Shown: piece by piece, positions 1 through 7,908 of the stretch
Position numbering within the stretch: position 1 is the stretch's first letter
How the letters are laid out: each line of letters starts with the position of its first letter
Origin: JAFDZV01 sp966128725
GTDB lineage: Bacteria; Bacteroidota; Ignavibacteria; OLB7
DNA: 29,419 nucleotides
Direction: 5' to 3'
Assembly (NCBI GenBank): GCA_966128725.1
Contig: CBHYLN010000064.1
Coordinates: 1 to 29,419, forward strand
Made by a program: the position numbers and the translations under genes
The notes under the pieces: model-generated
Databases searched by the model: none
What the model was told of the DNA's origin: nothing
The model's input: only the letters and a program-made list of their open reading frames with translations

Positions 1-516
1 AAATGTGCCCCCCCCCCCCCTTTGATGATGGCAGACGGGAGCCCGGCTCACCGGTGCTGCTGGAGAACCAACATGCGCGTGGCACCGGGATGCCCCATCG
101 AACCAGCAGTGCAGGGTTGGAGGCTGTTGCGGGCAGGTGCCTGTATCCCGCGGCGTTCTGTTGCTGGCGGCAGGGGTGAGGATCGTGTCGGGGAAGCGTA
201 TTGCAGCGTGGTCGCGAAACAACGTTGCTGCCGTGCCGGTGCGGTAGCAGCGTTCAATTCGCAGAATAGCAATCTGGAAGAAGTGAGGGATTTCAGATTG
301 GGGTAACATTGTCCCGACCATGCAGTTGTCCGCCCACCAAAGCCGGCGCGACTGCAACGTGAGATGAAGGTTCGTCTCGCTATACATCACCCGACACAAC
401 CACATGTTTTCCCGATTCGTGTAGTCGACCGCGATCCGGTTGGAACGTCCTTGGGTTTCTGTCGGGCGGGCTGGTCGTATTCATCACCAGAACCAACACT
501 ACATCGGAGGACTCAT
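1..516. other. No credible gene; poly-C tract and one inverted repeat
   Basis: I see no convincing gene before the start at 517. A short plus-strand ORF at 22-306 has an arginine/cysteine-rich translation typical of chance reading of GC-rich DNA. Two structures are visible. One is a run of 13 C at 8-20. The other is an inverted repeat with 7-bp arms (CAATCTG at 270-276, CAGATTG at 294-300) and a 17-nt spacer. The inverted repeat could belong to the leader of the gene at 517, but that is a guess. Confidence 0.5.
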
Positions 517-1197
517 ATGCCGATTCCTGCGGGATTCGATTTCTCGGGAGCAACGCTGCTGGCGACGCTCTCGACCACCGTTACTGTCAACGGAACAACG
601 TATTCGCTGGAGCTTCCCGGCGCCCGCTCCTGTCCGGAAGATGTCGCACCGCCGCCTGCAGAAAATGGGCCGGCCGGAGGGCACAATCCCGTCGGTCTCG
701 GCGGGGAGTCGAACCTGAAGACCGTGCCGGCCGGCATCGCAATTTTCAGCAGTGCCAACACGCCACTGGGTAGCGTCACCGTATTCACCGATCCTCGGGT
801 TTCCATTCAGGGGCAGCTCACGTTTGCCGTGGATAATCAGGGGAACCTGACCACGCCAGCAACCAGCAGTTTCCAGCAGGTGATGGTATTCCACATCGTG
901 AAGCCCGACGGGAGCCATGCCTGGCTGTACGGTGGTGCCACGTGGGAGGTAACATCAACGGTCAACTCCTTTCCGCCCGAGAACGCCACGTATACGCATG
1001 CCGCAGCCAGTTCCGGTCTGTACGATTTGCTGACCGGCACGCCGAATGTCGCGACCAAGGGAACATCGACGATCGCGCTCGGACGAGTTGCGACCGCGAC
1101 TGAAGAGGCGGACCAGCTTGCACTGTACAACGCGGCTGTTAATACGTTCAACGGCCTTGGGCCTATCATGGCCGCACCGGAGGTGGCCGCAAGCTGA
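517..1197 (+). CDS. Hypothetical protein, unrecognised, 226 aa
   Basis: I do not recognise this protein. The open frame extends upstream to 364, but a strong Shine-Dalgarno (CGGAGG, 505-510) sits 6 nt before the ATG at 517, so I take that start. No signal peptide or membrane segment is visible at the N-terminus (MPIPAGFDFSGATLL). The protein is rich in Thr, Val, Gly and Ala with short alternating hydrophobic stretches, suggesting beta structure. Around residues 40-60 lies a Pro/Gly-rich loop with one Cys, and the middle contains FHIVKPDGSHAWLYGGATWEV. The N-terminal third resembles a self-contained cytosolic or released beta protein, but no function can be assigned. It stands alone on the plus strand and is followed by a strong hairpin at 1221-1256. 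Confidence 0.75.
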   Translation: MPIPAGFDFSGATLLATLSTTVTVNGTTYSLELPGARSCPEDVAPPPAENGPAGGHNPVGLGGESNLKTVPAGIAIFSSANTPLGSVTVFTDPRVSIQGQLTFAVDNQGNLTTPATSSFQQVMVFHIVKPDGSHAWLYGGATWEVTSTVNSFPPENATYTHAAASSGLYDLLTGTPNVATKGTSTIALGRVATATEEADQLALYNAAVNTFNGLGPIMAAPEVAAS

Positions 1198-1220
1198 GGC
1201 CACAGGATGACGACGCAGCC

Positions 1221-1256
1221 ACCATCCGCCGTAGCCGGCCGGTACGGCGTGATGGT
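1221..1256 (+). terminator. Hairpin after the hypothetical gene, possible terminator
   Basis: A 13-bp stem is formed by 1221-1233 and 1243-1256. It is ACCATC then CGCCGTA, pairing with TACGGCG then GATGGT, with a single bulged T at 1250 and a 9-nt GC-rich loop. It begins 23 nt after the stop at 1197. No T-run follows, so it may act as an mRNA 3' stabiliser or a factor-assisted terminator rather than a classical intrinsic terminator. Confidence 0.45.
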
Positions 1257-1443
1257 CTGCTGTTGGGAACGATGAGCTCGTGGAGTTGTCCGCCAGATCA
1301 GCTTGGATGTGATTGCCCGGCAGGACACGAACTGCCGGCACTACTCCGCGCTGCGGTCGTAACGTGCGGCATCAGCTGTGTGTGTTCTCGGAATACTCCG
1401 CCGCTGTGTCGCAGTGGGCGAGGAGGATGCTGTGGATCGCGGT

Positions 1444-1476
1444 AAAACAAAAGCCCCTCAGATGATCTGAAGGGCC
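1444..1476 (-). terminator. Rho-independent terminator downstream of tRNA-like gene 1
   Basis: On the minus strand a 10-bp stem (GCCCTTCAGA against TCTGAGGGGC, one G-U pair) with a 3-nt loop is followed by TTTTGTTTT. It starts 5 nt after the 3' end of the tRNA-like gene. The same element recurs after the second tRNA at 5568-5600 with one base changed in the loop region. Confidence 0.85.
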
Positions 1477-1480
1477 GATG

Positions 1481-1554
1481 TGGTTCTGGCAGGGTTCGAA
1501 CCCGTGATGTCAGGTTTAGGATGCCTGCGTTCTAACCAATTGAACTACGGGACC
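1481..1554 (-). tRNA. tRNA-Arg(CCU)-like gene, probably degenerate
   Basis: Read on the minus strand from 1554, this folds as a 74-nt tRNA with GTTC/GAAC D-stem, anticodon loop ATCCTAA (anticodon CCU, Arg) and T-loop TTCGAAC. Compared with the intact copy at 5605-5678 it has four mismatched pairs, all A/C: 4:69, 6:67, 31:39 and 49:65. Position 32 is A rather than the usual pyrimidine. The CCA end is not encoded; the discriminator is A. Upstream (1555-1620) is very GC-rich with no -10-like hexamer, whereas the other copy has a good promoter. I infer a decaying duplicate, although a functional variant cannot be excluded. Confidence 0.6.
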
Positions 1555-1677
1555 CGTTGCGGCGGGCGGGATCGGCCCGGCATCCGCCGCATGGGCCGCC
1601 GGCACAGGGAGTTGAGGGCGATCGGTGAACGTCCGGCCGTCTATCGCGGATGTCCCTGACGACGCTCGCGCAGGGGC

Positions 1678-2667
1678 TCAGAGCCCGGTGCGCCGCTCGA
1701 GTTCCTCCGGGTACCGAGCGCCGTGTACGTCGATTGCCGCAGCGGCGGTATCGATCCCGAGGAGATCGTCGGCGGTAAGCTCAAGCATAACCGCGCCGAT
1801 GTTCTCCTCCAAACGGTTCAGCCTGGTGGTGCCCGGGATCGGGACAATCCAGGGCTTGCGCGCCAGCAGCCACGCCAGCGCGATCTGGGCCGGGGTTGCC
1901 TGTTTCTGTTCGGCGACCGATTGGAGCAGGTTGATCAGTGCCTGATTGGCTTTGCGCGCCTCCTGGGTGAACCGCGGCACAACGGAGCGGAAATCCGAGC
2001 TGTCGAATGTGGTATTCTCGTTGATCGCGCCGGTAAGGAACCCGCGTCCCAACGGACTGTATGGAACGAATCCTATGCCGAGCTCCTCGAGCGCCGGCAG
2101 CAGTTCCTGCTCGGGCTGTCGCCACCATAGCGAATACTCGCTCTGCACAGCGGTCACCGGCTGTACGGCGTGCGCGCGACGGATTGTCCGAACGCCCGCC
2201 TCCGACAGGCCGAAGTGCCTGACCTTGCCCTCCTGAATCAGATCCTTCACGGCTCCGGCAACATCCTCGATCGGCACGTCGGGGTCGACACGGTGCTGAT
2301 AGAAAAGATCGATGGTATCGATCCGGAGCCGCCGCAGTGAGGCTTCGGCAACCTGCCTGATACGTTCCGGTCGGCTGTCGAGCCCTGCCTGCCTGCCGCC
2401 GGGGCCAATTCTGAAACCGAACTTGGTGGCGATCACCACCTGCTCGCGGATCGGTGCGAGCGCTTCGCCCACAAGCTCCTCGTTCGTGAATGGGCCGTAG
2501 ATTTCAGCGGTGTCGAAGAACGTTATGCCCTGCTCGACGGCCGCTCGCATCAGAGAGATCATCTCCTGCCGGTCCTTTGGTGGACCATAGGCGAAGCTCA
2601 TACCCATACAGCCGAGGCCAAGCGATGACACTTCCAGCTTGCTGATTCCGAGACTACGCTTCCGCAT
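1678..2667 (-). CDS. Aldo/keto reductase
   Basis: A cytosolic NAD(P)H-dependent aldo/keto reductase, 329 aa from the ATG at 2667, which lies 7 nt after AAGGAG. The GTG at 2673 is too close to that site. The (beta/alpha)8 family signatures are present in order: N-terminal LGLGCMGMSFAYG, catalytic Asp/Tyr in FFDTAEIYGP, the lysine in VVIATKFGF, and the histidine in LFYQHRVDP. Further on are QSEYSLWWR, GFVPYSPLGRGFLTG and the cofactor-binding IPGTTRLNRLEENIGA. Length and motifs fit the YajO/IolS-type (AKR11/12-like) group often annotated as a general carbonyl or sugar-aldehyde reductase; the substrate cannot be read from sequence. It lies 228 bp downstream of the membrane-protein gene on the same strand, with its own ribosome binding site, so co-transcription is possible but not shown. 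Confidence 0.95.
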   Translation of the reverse strand: MRKRSLGISKLEVSSLGLGCMGMSFAYGPPKDRQEMISLMRAAVEQGITFFDTAEIYGPFTNEELVGEALAPIREQVVIATKFGFRIGPGGRQAGLDSRPERIRQVAEASLRRLRIDTIDLFYQHRVDPDVPIEDVAGAVKDLIQEGKVRHFGLSEAGVRTIRRAHAVQPVTAVQSEYSLWWRQPEQELLPALEELGIGFVPYSPLGRGFLTGAINENTTFDSSDFRSVVPRFTQEARKANQALINLLQSVAEQKQATPAQIALAWLLARKPWIVPIPGTTRLNRLEENIGAVMLELTADDLLGIDTAAAAIDVHGARYPEELERRTGL

Positions 2668-2894
2668 CTGCACACTCCTTCAATCCTGTACGCGCTGGAA
2701 CATGACGGCGACCTCCCCGGCCGGATGATGCCACCGGGTGCACGCTGCCGGACATGTTCCAATCGCATGTGTTCGTGAGATGTGCCTGACGGACAAGTCT
2801 GCCGGATCGTGCCGGCGGTGGTAAGTCTTCGGCGGCAGGGGGTGCCAATCGAGGCTGTCGGGCGCCGGGTGTGCATGCACGGGAACCGGAGCGC

Positions 2895-3962
2895 TCAGTA
2901 GTTCAAATCCTTCGGAACGTCGTAGCGTTGCCGCGTGATCTGATGAATGTATTCCTCCTTCGCAAGGTTCAGCGTGCTCAGGCTGTCGATGAAGCGCAGG
3001 TCCGCCTTCTTGAAATACACCGTGTAGGGCGCAACCGGGACACGTGAGCCCGTTGTGCCCTTGAAGTGTCCGTACTGGTCGATCGCGTCGTCGGCAAGGT
3101 TGTAGTGCGCGTCCAGATATGGCTTTACCGTGATCAGCCCGGCCTTTACATAATTGTCGGGCATCTGGTCGAACGGGCCGTCGAACCAGTTGTTCTGGAG
3201 TATGTTATAACCATCCACGCCAACCAGAATCCGTCGCTGATTGCTGGAGTCGTTGAAGAACACGAACCCTGTCCGCTCGCCCATCAGACCGTGGCGGCCA
3301 AAGGGGCGCAGGCGTTCGGGGACGAATCCATCCTCGTTCAATATCCAGAACAGTCCCTTGTTGGCCTTGTTGTAGATCAGGTAGAATTTCAGACCTGAGT
3401 CGTCGAAGCTGGGCCCTACGCAGATCTCGTTCGCCATCAATCGCGAATGCAGCGGCGGCCCGATGCGGTCGCGATACAGCTTGAACAGCACGCTTCTTCC
3501 GTTGTAGGTAAGCCGGTAGTTGAACGGGTCGATCTTCTCGACGTACATACCGCTGGTGCTGTTCAACAGGCATCCGGCGCCCCAGTCCTTGACGTCCTTC
3601 TGGCGCACCTTGTCCTCCACGCGCACCGAGTACCCGAACTCCACGTCGCCGCTGTCGATGTGGGTTGAAAACAACATGATCGCGCCACCAAACGTGTAGC
3701 CGTGCAGGTTCAACTTGAAGTAGTAGTAGTTCTCCGAGGGGTAGACCGTTACCTCGTCGGGAAGCTGACCGAAGATGTAGTTGAACACGGCGACGCTGTC
3801 GCGTGGGTCGATGCCGGTGTACAGCCCATCGACAAACTGATCGTGGGTAAACAACCCCGAACGCCGTGCGCCGTGTTGGTCGTGGCCGCGCAGTCCCGCA
3901 AATACCATGTATCCGCCTGCGATTGCCACGATGCCGAGTGTGATAACAAGCCAGGTGCGCAT
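2895..3962 (-). CDS. Hypothetical membrane-anchored envelope protein
   Basis: I do not recognise this family. The protein has one N-terminal hydrophobic segment (residues about 2-24, RTWLVITLGIVAIAGGYMVF) followed by roughly 330 hydrophilic residues rich in Tyr, Phe, Asp and Asn. This suggests a periplasmic beta-rich domain on an uncleaved anchor. I chose the ATG at 3962, preceded by GGAA at 6 nt. ATGs at 3974 and 3998 are in frame and would add 4 or 12 polar residues. No catalytic motif is obvious. The C-terminal part contains YTVYFKKADLRFIDSLSTLN and ends in KDLNY. It follows a lipoprotein gene by about 130 bp on the same strand, and the two may act together at the envelope. Confidence 0.85.
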   Translation of the reverse strand: MRTWLVITLGIVAIAGGYMVFAGLRGHDQHGARRSGLFTHDQFVDGLYTGIDPRDSVAVFNYIFGQLPDEVTVYPSENYYYFKLNLHGYTFGGAIMLFSTHIDSGDVEFGYSVRVEDKVRQKDVKDWGAGCLLNSTSGMYVEKIDPFNYRLTYNGRSVLFKLYRDRIGPPLHSRLMANEICVGPSFDDSGLKFYLIYNKANKGLFWILNEDGFVPERLRPFGRHGLMGERTGFVFFNDSSNQRRILVGVDGYNILQNNWFDGPFDQMPDNYVKAGLITVKPYLDAHYNLADDAIDQYGHFKGTTGSRVPVAPYTVYFKKADLRFIDSLSTLNLAKEEYIHQITRQRYDVPKDLNY

Positions 3963-4093
3963 CGTTGTTTCCATCTTGGTGAAGCGTTTCGGGGCCATTG
4001 CGTCGGCTTGGAATCGGCCGCCCCGGTTGCCGGTGGCGTTCCGGTGCGGCCGATGGTTCGATCATCTATATCGGTGTCGTGACCAAGCCAGCC

Positions 4094-4504
4094 TTACGGC
4101 TTGCTGGTCTTCCGGTACTTCGAGTAGTTGGCGTTTGTCGCGTCGTTGATGTGCTCGAGATACGTGCTGTCGTTGATCTTGTACTTCGAGCTCGGGACAT
4201 GCTCACCGGTCACGTAGGTGGTGGCCTTCGCCCGGGGAGCAACCTGATGGAATTCCTTCTTCAGGCAGATCTCGGCATCGGCGACCGGGTCGGCACAGAC
4301 GCCGTCGTAGGTCTCGTCGTCGACCGGCACCGGATCGATGGCAATCAGACCCAGCGTGGAAGCACCCTTGCCTCCGTTGGCCAGTTCAGGATTGGTCATC
4401 AGGTTGCCAGCCTGTTGCGAATCATCGCAGCCGCTCACCGAGACGCCAACGGCAAGAATGCCTGCGCCCACGATAGCGGCCAGAAAGGAAGTTGTTGTAC
4501 GCAT
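4094..4504 (-). CDS. Small lipoprotein, unknown function
   Basis: A 136-residue predicted lipoprotein. The start at 4504 is supported by GGAG 7 nt upstream and gives a classic signal peptide (MRTTTSFLAAIVGAGILAVG) ending in the lipobox VSGC at about residue 26. Two Asp residues directly follow the acylated Cys. In Bacteroidota, acidic residues near the lipidated cysteine favour surface export, so surface display is a reasonable inference. The mature part carries two further Cys (VCADP and ICLKKE), possibly a disulfide, and a Lys/Tyr/Ser-rich C-terminus. No family is recognised. It precedes the membrane-protein gene on the same strand. Confidence 0.8.
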   Translation of the reverse strand: MRTTTSFLAAIVGAGILAVGVSVSGCDDSQQAGNLMTNPELANGGKGASTLGLIAIDPVPVDDETYDGVCADPVADAEICLKKEFHQVAPRAKATTYVTGEHVPSSKYKINDSTYLEHINDATNANYSKYRKTSKP

Positions 4505-5567
4505 TGCGCAACTCCGTGGTTGATGTTGATTGTGAAGTGCCCGTGCTGTGCACCGCACGGGACCCCGTTCGTGTAAATGCACACGATCAGGATATTGCTT
4601 GGGGATATACAATCGGTACCATGTGCTAACCCAACGTGTACGAAGCGCACGCCTCGCGCGTTGGCAAACGCCAGCGACCGCGCGGCACCGGCGCCATCCA
4701 TACGTCCGGTTCCAAACTCAGCCGTCGTACAGTTTTGGGCATAAACATTCACGCGAGCCGGACCCGATGTCCCCGCACGCCCAATACGCCACATGGTACG
4801 ATGATGCTCAGGTGCTGGTAGTACAGCTTGGGCGATAGAGGTATGCCCGCACACACGCCGCCGTGAATGCGGAACACACGGCACACATGTCGTGCGACGG
4901 CTCCGAATCACATGCCCGGCAACCCGTCGCGGCCGGTTGCCGCATGGATCCTGCCGCCGGGCCAGCAACGATGTTGATGAAAATGTTGGCTGAGCGCATT
5001 GTCGGCATATCGAGCGATGCGTTGCGAGATCTGCCGGGCATCCCTTGCCATGCGCTTCACGGGGTGATTGTCTGGCCGCGGTATGTTGCCTGCGGCGGCA
5101 TACCTGCCTATCGAAACTCCACGGACTCCTCGACGGCCCGAACGTGATTGGCCCTATGGTAAGCCCGGCCACTGTACCCGACGCCCTTCTGGACAAGGAT
5201 TCGTGCGGGCTGAACGCCCGTTGCAGCATGCGTCGCAATCTGCTGCAGGACGTTTGGAGCACATCGTTGCCGATCGCTGCCGCGACCCTGAGTGATAGTT
5301 GACGGTGACGAAGTTATCGGATGTTGCTCTTGAGCACGAGTACATCTTTTGGTACCCCGCAGCGATTTTCGAGAATGTATATGCGGATAATGTCGCTGGC
5401 GCTCCGCGCGATGGTGGCGAACGTTTCAAATATCGGATGGGGAGCGATCGATACTCAACGGTGCAAGGCAAGGATCGCCAGCAGAAGCAGTGTGCGCTTG
5501 TCGGGAGTACATCTGTGGCAGGTTGGGGAGATGGTGCTTCGAGTATAGAAGGGCGACAAGAGCACTG
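4505..5567. other. About 1.06 kb without a credible gene
   Basis: Several short ORFs exist on both strands (for example 4863-5147 plus and 5299-5568 plus, the latter with a TTG start). None has a good ribosome binding site, recognisable motifs or believable composition. An 8-bp inverted repeat (CGGCAACC at 4917-4924, GGTTGCCG at 4935-4942, 10-nt spacer) is the clearest structure. The promoter of the lipoprotein gene should lie at the left edge, but I could not pick a convincing one. The region may hold decayed coding sequence or an unrecognised RNA. Confidence 0.5.
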
Positions 5568-5600
5568 AAAACAAAAGCCCCTCAGAAGATCTGAAGGGCC
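5568..5600 (-). terminator. Rho-independent terminator of tRNA-Arg
   Basis: On the minus strand the stem GCCCTTCAGA/TCTGAGGGGC is followed by TTTTGTTTT, starting 5 nt beyond the tRNA 3' end. It is nearly identical to the terminator at 1444-1476. Confidence 0.85.
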
Positions 5601-5604
5601 GATG

Positions 5605-5678
5605 CGGTCCCGGCAGGACTCGAACCTGCGACATCAAGTTTAGGAAACTTGCGTTCTATCCAACTGAACTACGGGACC
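5605..5678 (-). tRNA. tRNA-Arg (anticodon CCU)
   Basis: Read on the minus strand from 5678, 74 nt fold perfectly. The acceptor is GGTCCCG/CGGGACC, the D-stem GTTC/GAAC, the anticodon stem CAAGT/ACTTG with loop TTCCTAA (anticodon CCU, decoding AGG), and the T-stem GCAGG/CCTGC with loop TTCGAGT. The discriminator is G, the usual base for bacterial tRNA-Arg(CCU). CCA is not encoded. A sigma70-like promoter lies about 37-65 nt upstream and a strong terminator follows. Confidence 0.95.
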
Positions 5679-5714
5679 GATGCCTGGCGCTCTGCCGCGC
5701 GCAGGTGGGGCGCC

Positions 5715-5743
5715 AATATATGGATTGGTCAGCGATCGCGAAA
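5715..5743 (-). promoter_or_regulatory. Promoter of tRNA-Arg
   Basis: On the minus strand a -35 TTTCGC (5743-5738) and a -10 TATATT (5720-5715) are separated by exactly 17 nt. Transcription would begin near 5708, about 30 nt before the mature tRNA. Confidence 0.5.
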
Positions 5744-5854
5744 CGCCAGAGGTCGAACACGGATCGGCCGCGATGGCACGATGTCTGGCACGGACGCTCT
5801 TTCCGGTGCCGCTGTTCGCCCGGTGATGCTTCGCCGCGTTCGGTGCTGTTCAGT

Positions 5855-6730
5855 CTACGTTGAGACACGTGATGACCGGCCGCGTCCGGGACCACCATGC
5901 ACCCCAAGCTGGGTGGAGACCGCCGTTCTGCAGGCTGCCGACTCGTGGAATTCACCATCGCCGAAGAAGTAGATGCCGTCGTATTCGGTCGATTCTGAAT
6001 GCACGGTTATCAGATCCCAGTCCAGGATGTCGCGTGTCAGGGCCACATAGGCGTCTTCCTGAATCGCATCGCCCCATTCGATCTGGGAACTGCCCCACAG
6101 AGTATCGATTTCGGCGGGTGGGACGGTGGCCATTGCATCCTGCCAAATATCTTGGTCGGACAGCCCCATGCCGAACCAGAGTGCGTATCCCCGTGCCTCG
6201 GTGCAGGTCATTCCTCCGGCGGGAGCGGTTTCCTGGCCCAACGCAATACGAGTGCGGTCGAAGGGCGTGAACATCCACCCGTCCGGCCTCGACGCACCGT
6301 CGATGCCGGCCATCTGCATATATGCCCTGAACTGCCAGTTGGCGGCGGGCCGCAATGCGATCCACCCATTAAACGGCGTCATGCGTGCGGCGATTTCGGG
6401 ATACAGACCACCGCGACCGGGATCCTCGGCACGGGCGACCAGCAGCATCGGCATGATCTGCACCGTATCAAACCAAAGGTCACCGGCCGCGCGTTCGTCC
6501 GGTAACTGCGGACCCAGCCACGCGCGCCTGCCATGCCAGTAATTCCCCGGCAGGCCAACCACCCGGAATCCCTGACCATGATTCGAGTACTCGCGCAGCA
6601 GATGCGACTCGAGCGCGTATCCGCTGGATTCGAGGGCCTCGAGAAATGCAGGGTCGGGATGCGACGATTTCTGTGCCCGCAGGTATCCGGTGAACAGTGT
6701 TGTGAGATCGTCGTTAGGTTTCATCTGCAT
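5855..6730 (-). CDS. SUMF1/FGE-fold (C-type-lectin-like) protein
   Basis: About 291 aa from the ATG at 6730; an alternative ATG is at 6724, and the longer upstream frame has an unconvincing Arg/Gly-rich translation. The central part reads DGWMFTPFDRTRIALG, then GGMTCTEARGYALWFGMGLSDQDIWQDAM. This closely follows the pattern of formylglycine-generating-enzyme/sulfatase-modifying-factor domains (pVtgVtw-eA-aYa-W-GkrLPteaEWe). The C-terminal ESAACRTAVS matches the position of the family's RcayR-like strand. The paired redox cysteines of true FGE are not evident, so I read this as a non-FGE member of the fold, perhaps binding. The N-terminal region (LLREYSNHGQGFRVVGLPGNYWHG) is not recognised. 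No signal peptide is visible. It follows the nucleotidyltransferase-like gene by 101 bp on the same strand, suggesting a two-gene unit. The start is not supported by a strong ribosome binding site. Confidence 0.65.
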   Translation of the reverse strand: MQMKPNDDLTTLFTGYLRAQKSSHPDPAFLEALESSGYALESHLLREYSNHGQGFRVVGLPGNYWHGRRAWLGPQLPDERAAGDLWFDTVQIMPMLLVARAEDPGRGGLYPEIAARMTPFNGWIALRPAANWQFRAYMQMAGIDGASRPDGWMFTPFDRTRIALGQETAPAGGMTCTEARGYALWFGMGLSDQDIWQDAMATVPPAEIDTLWGSSQIEWGDAIQEDAYVALTRDILDWDLITVHSESTEYDGIYFFGDGEFHESAACRTAVSTQLGVHGGPGRGRSSRVST

Positions 6731-6831
6731 GATCCGAATTCCCGCACAGGTAATACAACCAACGTGGAACACCGTTCTCCCAAAGTCCCCCCCAACCCTT
6801 CCACCACACTGCATGGTGCCTGCCGCGTCGA

Positions 6832-7908
6832 TCAGGCCGGCCTTGCGTTCTCCTGGCTCCACACCTGCGCCCATGCCTCCGGCGAACGATCGCCGAACAC
6901 TCGCGCGCGGAAGTCCGCGACGATCTCCGGATACGGGTGATCCAGGATGAACTGTTCCACAATCCTGTTCTCGCCGGTGTCGCCGTGTGAACCCTTCCAG
7001 CAATCGATGGCCGCGCCAATCAACCTGCCCTGCAGACCGAACTCCTCGATCACGTGCCGGCCATTGAACTTCTCCGCCGCCCGGGCCTTTATCTCGTGGC
7101 GCGCCATCGCCTCATCGATGCGGGCAGCCGTATCAACGCCCCAGTCGTTTGTGAACATCGCCATGACGTCCGCAAGCGAAGGGCGCCCGAACGTGTGCGT
7201 GACATTGTGCTGCTCCAGCCACGCATCGAACGCCACAACGTTGGGCCGCTTGTTGTCGCGCAGCCGTGTATCGTTGTTCAGATGCCGCCGGTCGCAGCAT
7301 TCGCGGGCGAACTTTGGCGAGGACACCACGAAGGAGTAGACGTCGTCGACCGTGTCGAACCCTTCCAGATACCTCTCCCAGCTATACCCCATCCACTCGA
7401 AAATCTGGGGTGGATCCTTCGAGATCAACAGCTCGGTGATCTTAACCGAGCGGTCCTTGCCGAACACCTCGACCCACAGGCCGTCGGGCGCCCATTTCAG
7501 ATGCCAATACCGGAACACGCGGCCCAGCAGGATCGAGAGGTCGTTGTACGAATACCAGATCGGCGCGATATCGATATCAGCCGGGTCGCAGATGTTCAGG
7601 TCCACCTGCAGGTCGTGGTAGTTGAACGACCACACCGAGCCATTGCGCACTACCTCGCTTGCACCGAAGCGCTCGTGCAGAAACTCCCGCAGGCCGGCGT
7701 TGAACGCCTTCTCATTATGCACGAACAGCAGTAGGTCCAGATCGCCATGTGTCTCCTTGCTTCGGTACCATACGGGCATGCGGATGCCGGCGATCGTATC
7801 GGGGCCGAACGCGTGGCTCAGTGTCTGTTGGATAATCGTTGAAGCCGCTATCAGCTCGTTGGATTCGTAGCGGCGCAGCGCAACGTTGGCAAGTGCCCTG
7901 CCACCCAT
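6832..7908 (-). CDS. Nucleotidyltransferase-fold protein
   Basis: A 358-residue cytosolic protein starting at the ATG at 7908, preceded by AGAGGA about 6 nt upstream; the open frame further upstream is poor coding sequence. The N-terminal domain shows a polymerase-beta-type nucleotidyltransferase signature: YRSKETHGDLDLLLFV, giving the metal-binding pair D56 and D58, with the third acidic residue D103 in HDLQVDLNI. The canonical Gly-Ser of the first motif is replaced by an Arg-Ser version. The rest (residues about 115-358) is probably alpha-helical, with WMGYSWERYLEGFDTVDDVYSFVV, and I do not recognise it. The family transfers NMP to RNA, protein or small molecules; the substrate here is unknown. 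It precedes the SUMF1-fold gene on the same strand. Confidence 0.75.
   Translation of the reverse strand: MGGRALANVALRRYESNELIAASTIIQQTLSHAFGPDTIAGIRMPVWYRSKETHGDLDLLLFVHNEKAFNAGLREFLHERFGASEVVRNGSVWSFNYHDLQVDLNICDPADIDIAPIWYSYNDLSILLGRVFRYWHLKWAPDGLWVEVFGKDRSVKITELLISKDPPQIFEWMGYSWERYLEGFDTVDDVYSFVVSSPKFARECCDRRHLNNDTRLRDNKRPNVVAFDAWLEQHNVTHTFGRPSLADVMAMFTNDWGVDTAARIDEAMARHEIKARAAEKFNGRHVIEEFGLQGRLIGAAIDCWKGSHGDTGENRIVEQFILDHPYPEIVADFRARVFGDRSPEAWAQVWSQENARPA

Noticed and set aside
22..306. 94-codon plus-strand ORF at the left edge
   Set aside because: Composition is unlike a protein and there is no ribosome binding site; too weak to call.
4435..5262. 275-codon minus-strand ORF in the gene-poor region
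   Set aside because: It overlaps the lipoprotein start, has many Arg/Ser/Cys and no ribosome binding site; the lipoprotein frame is better supported.
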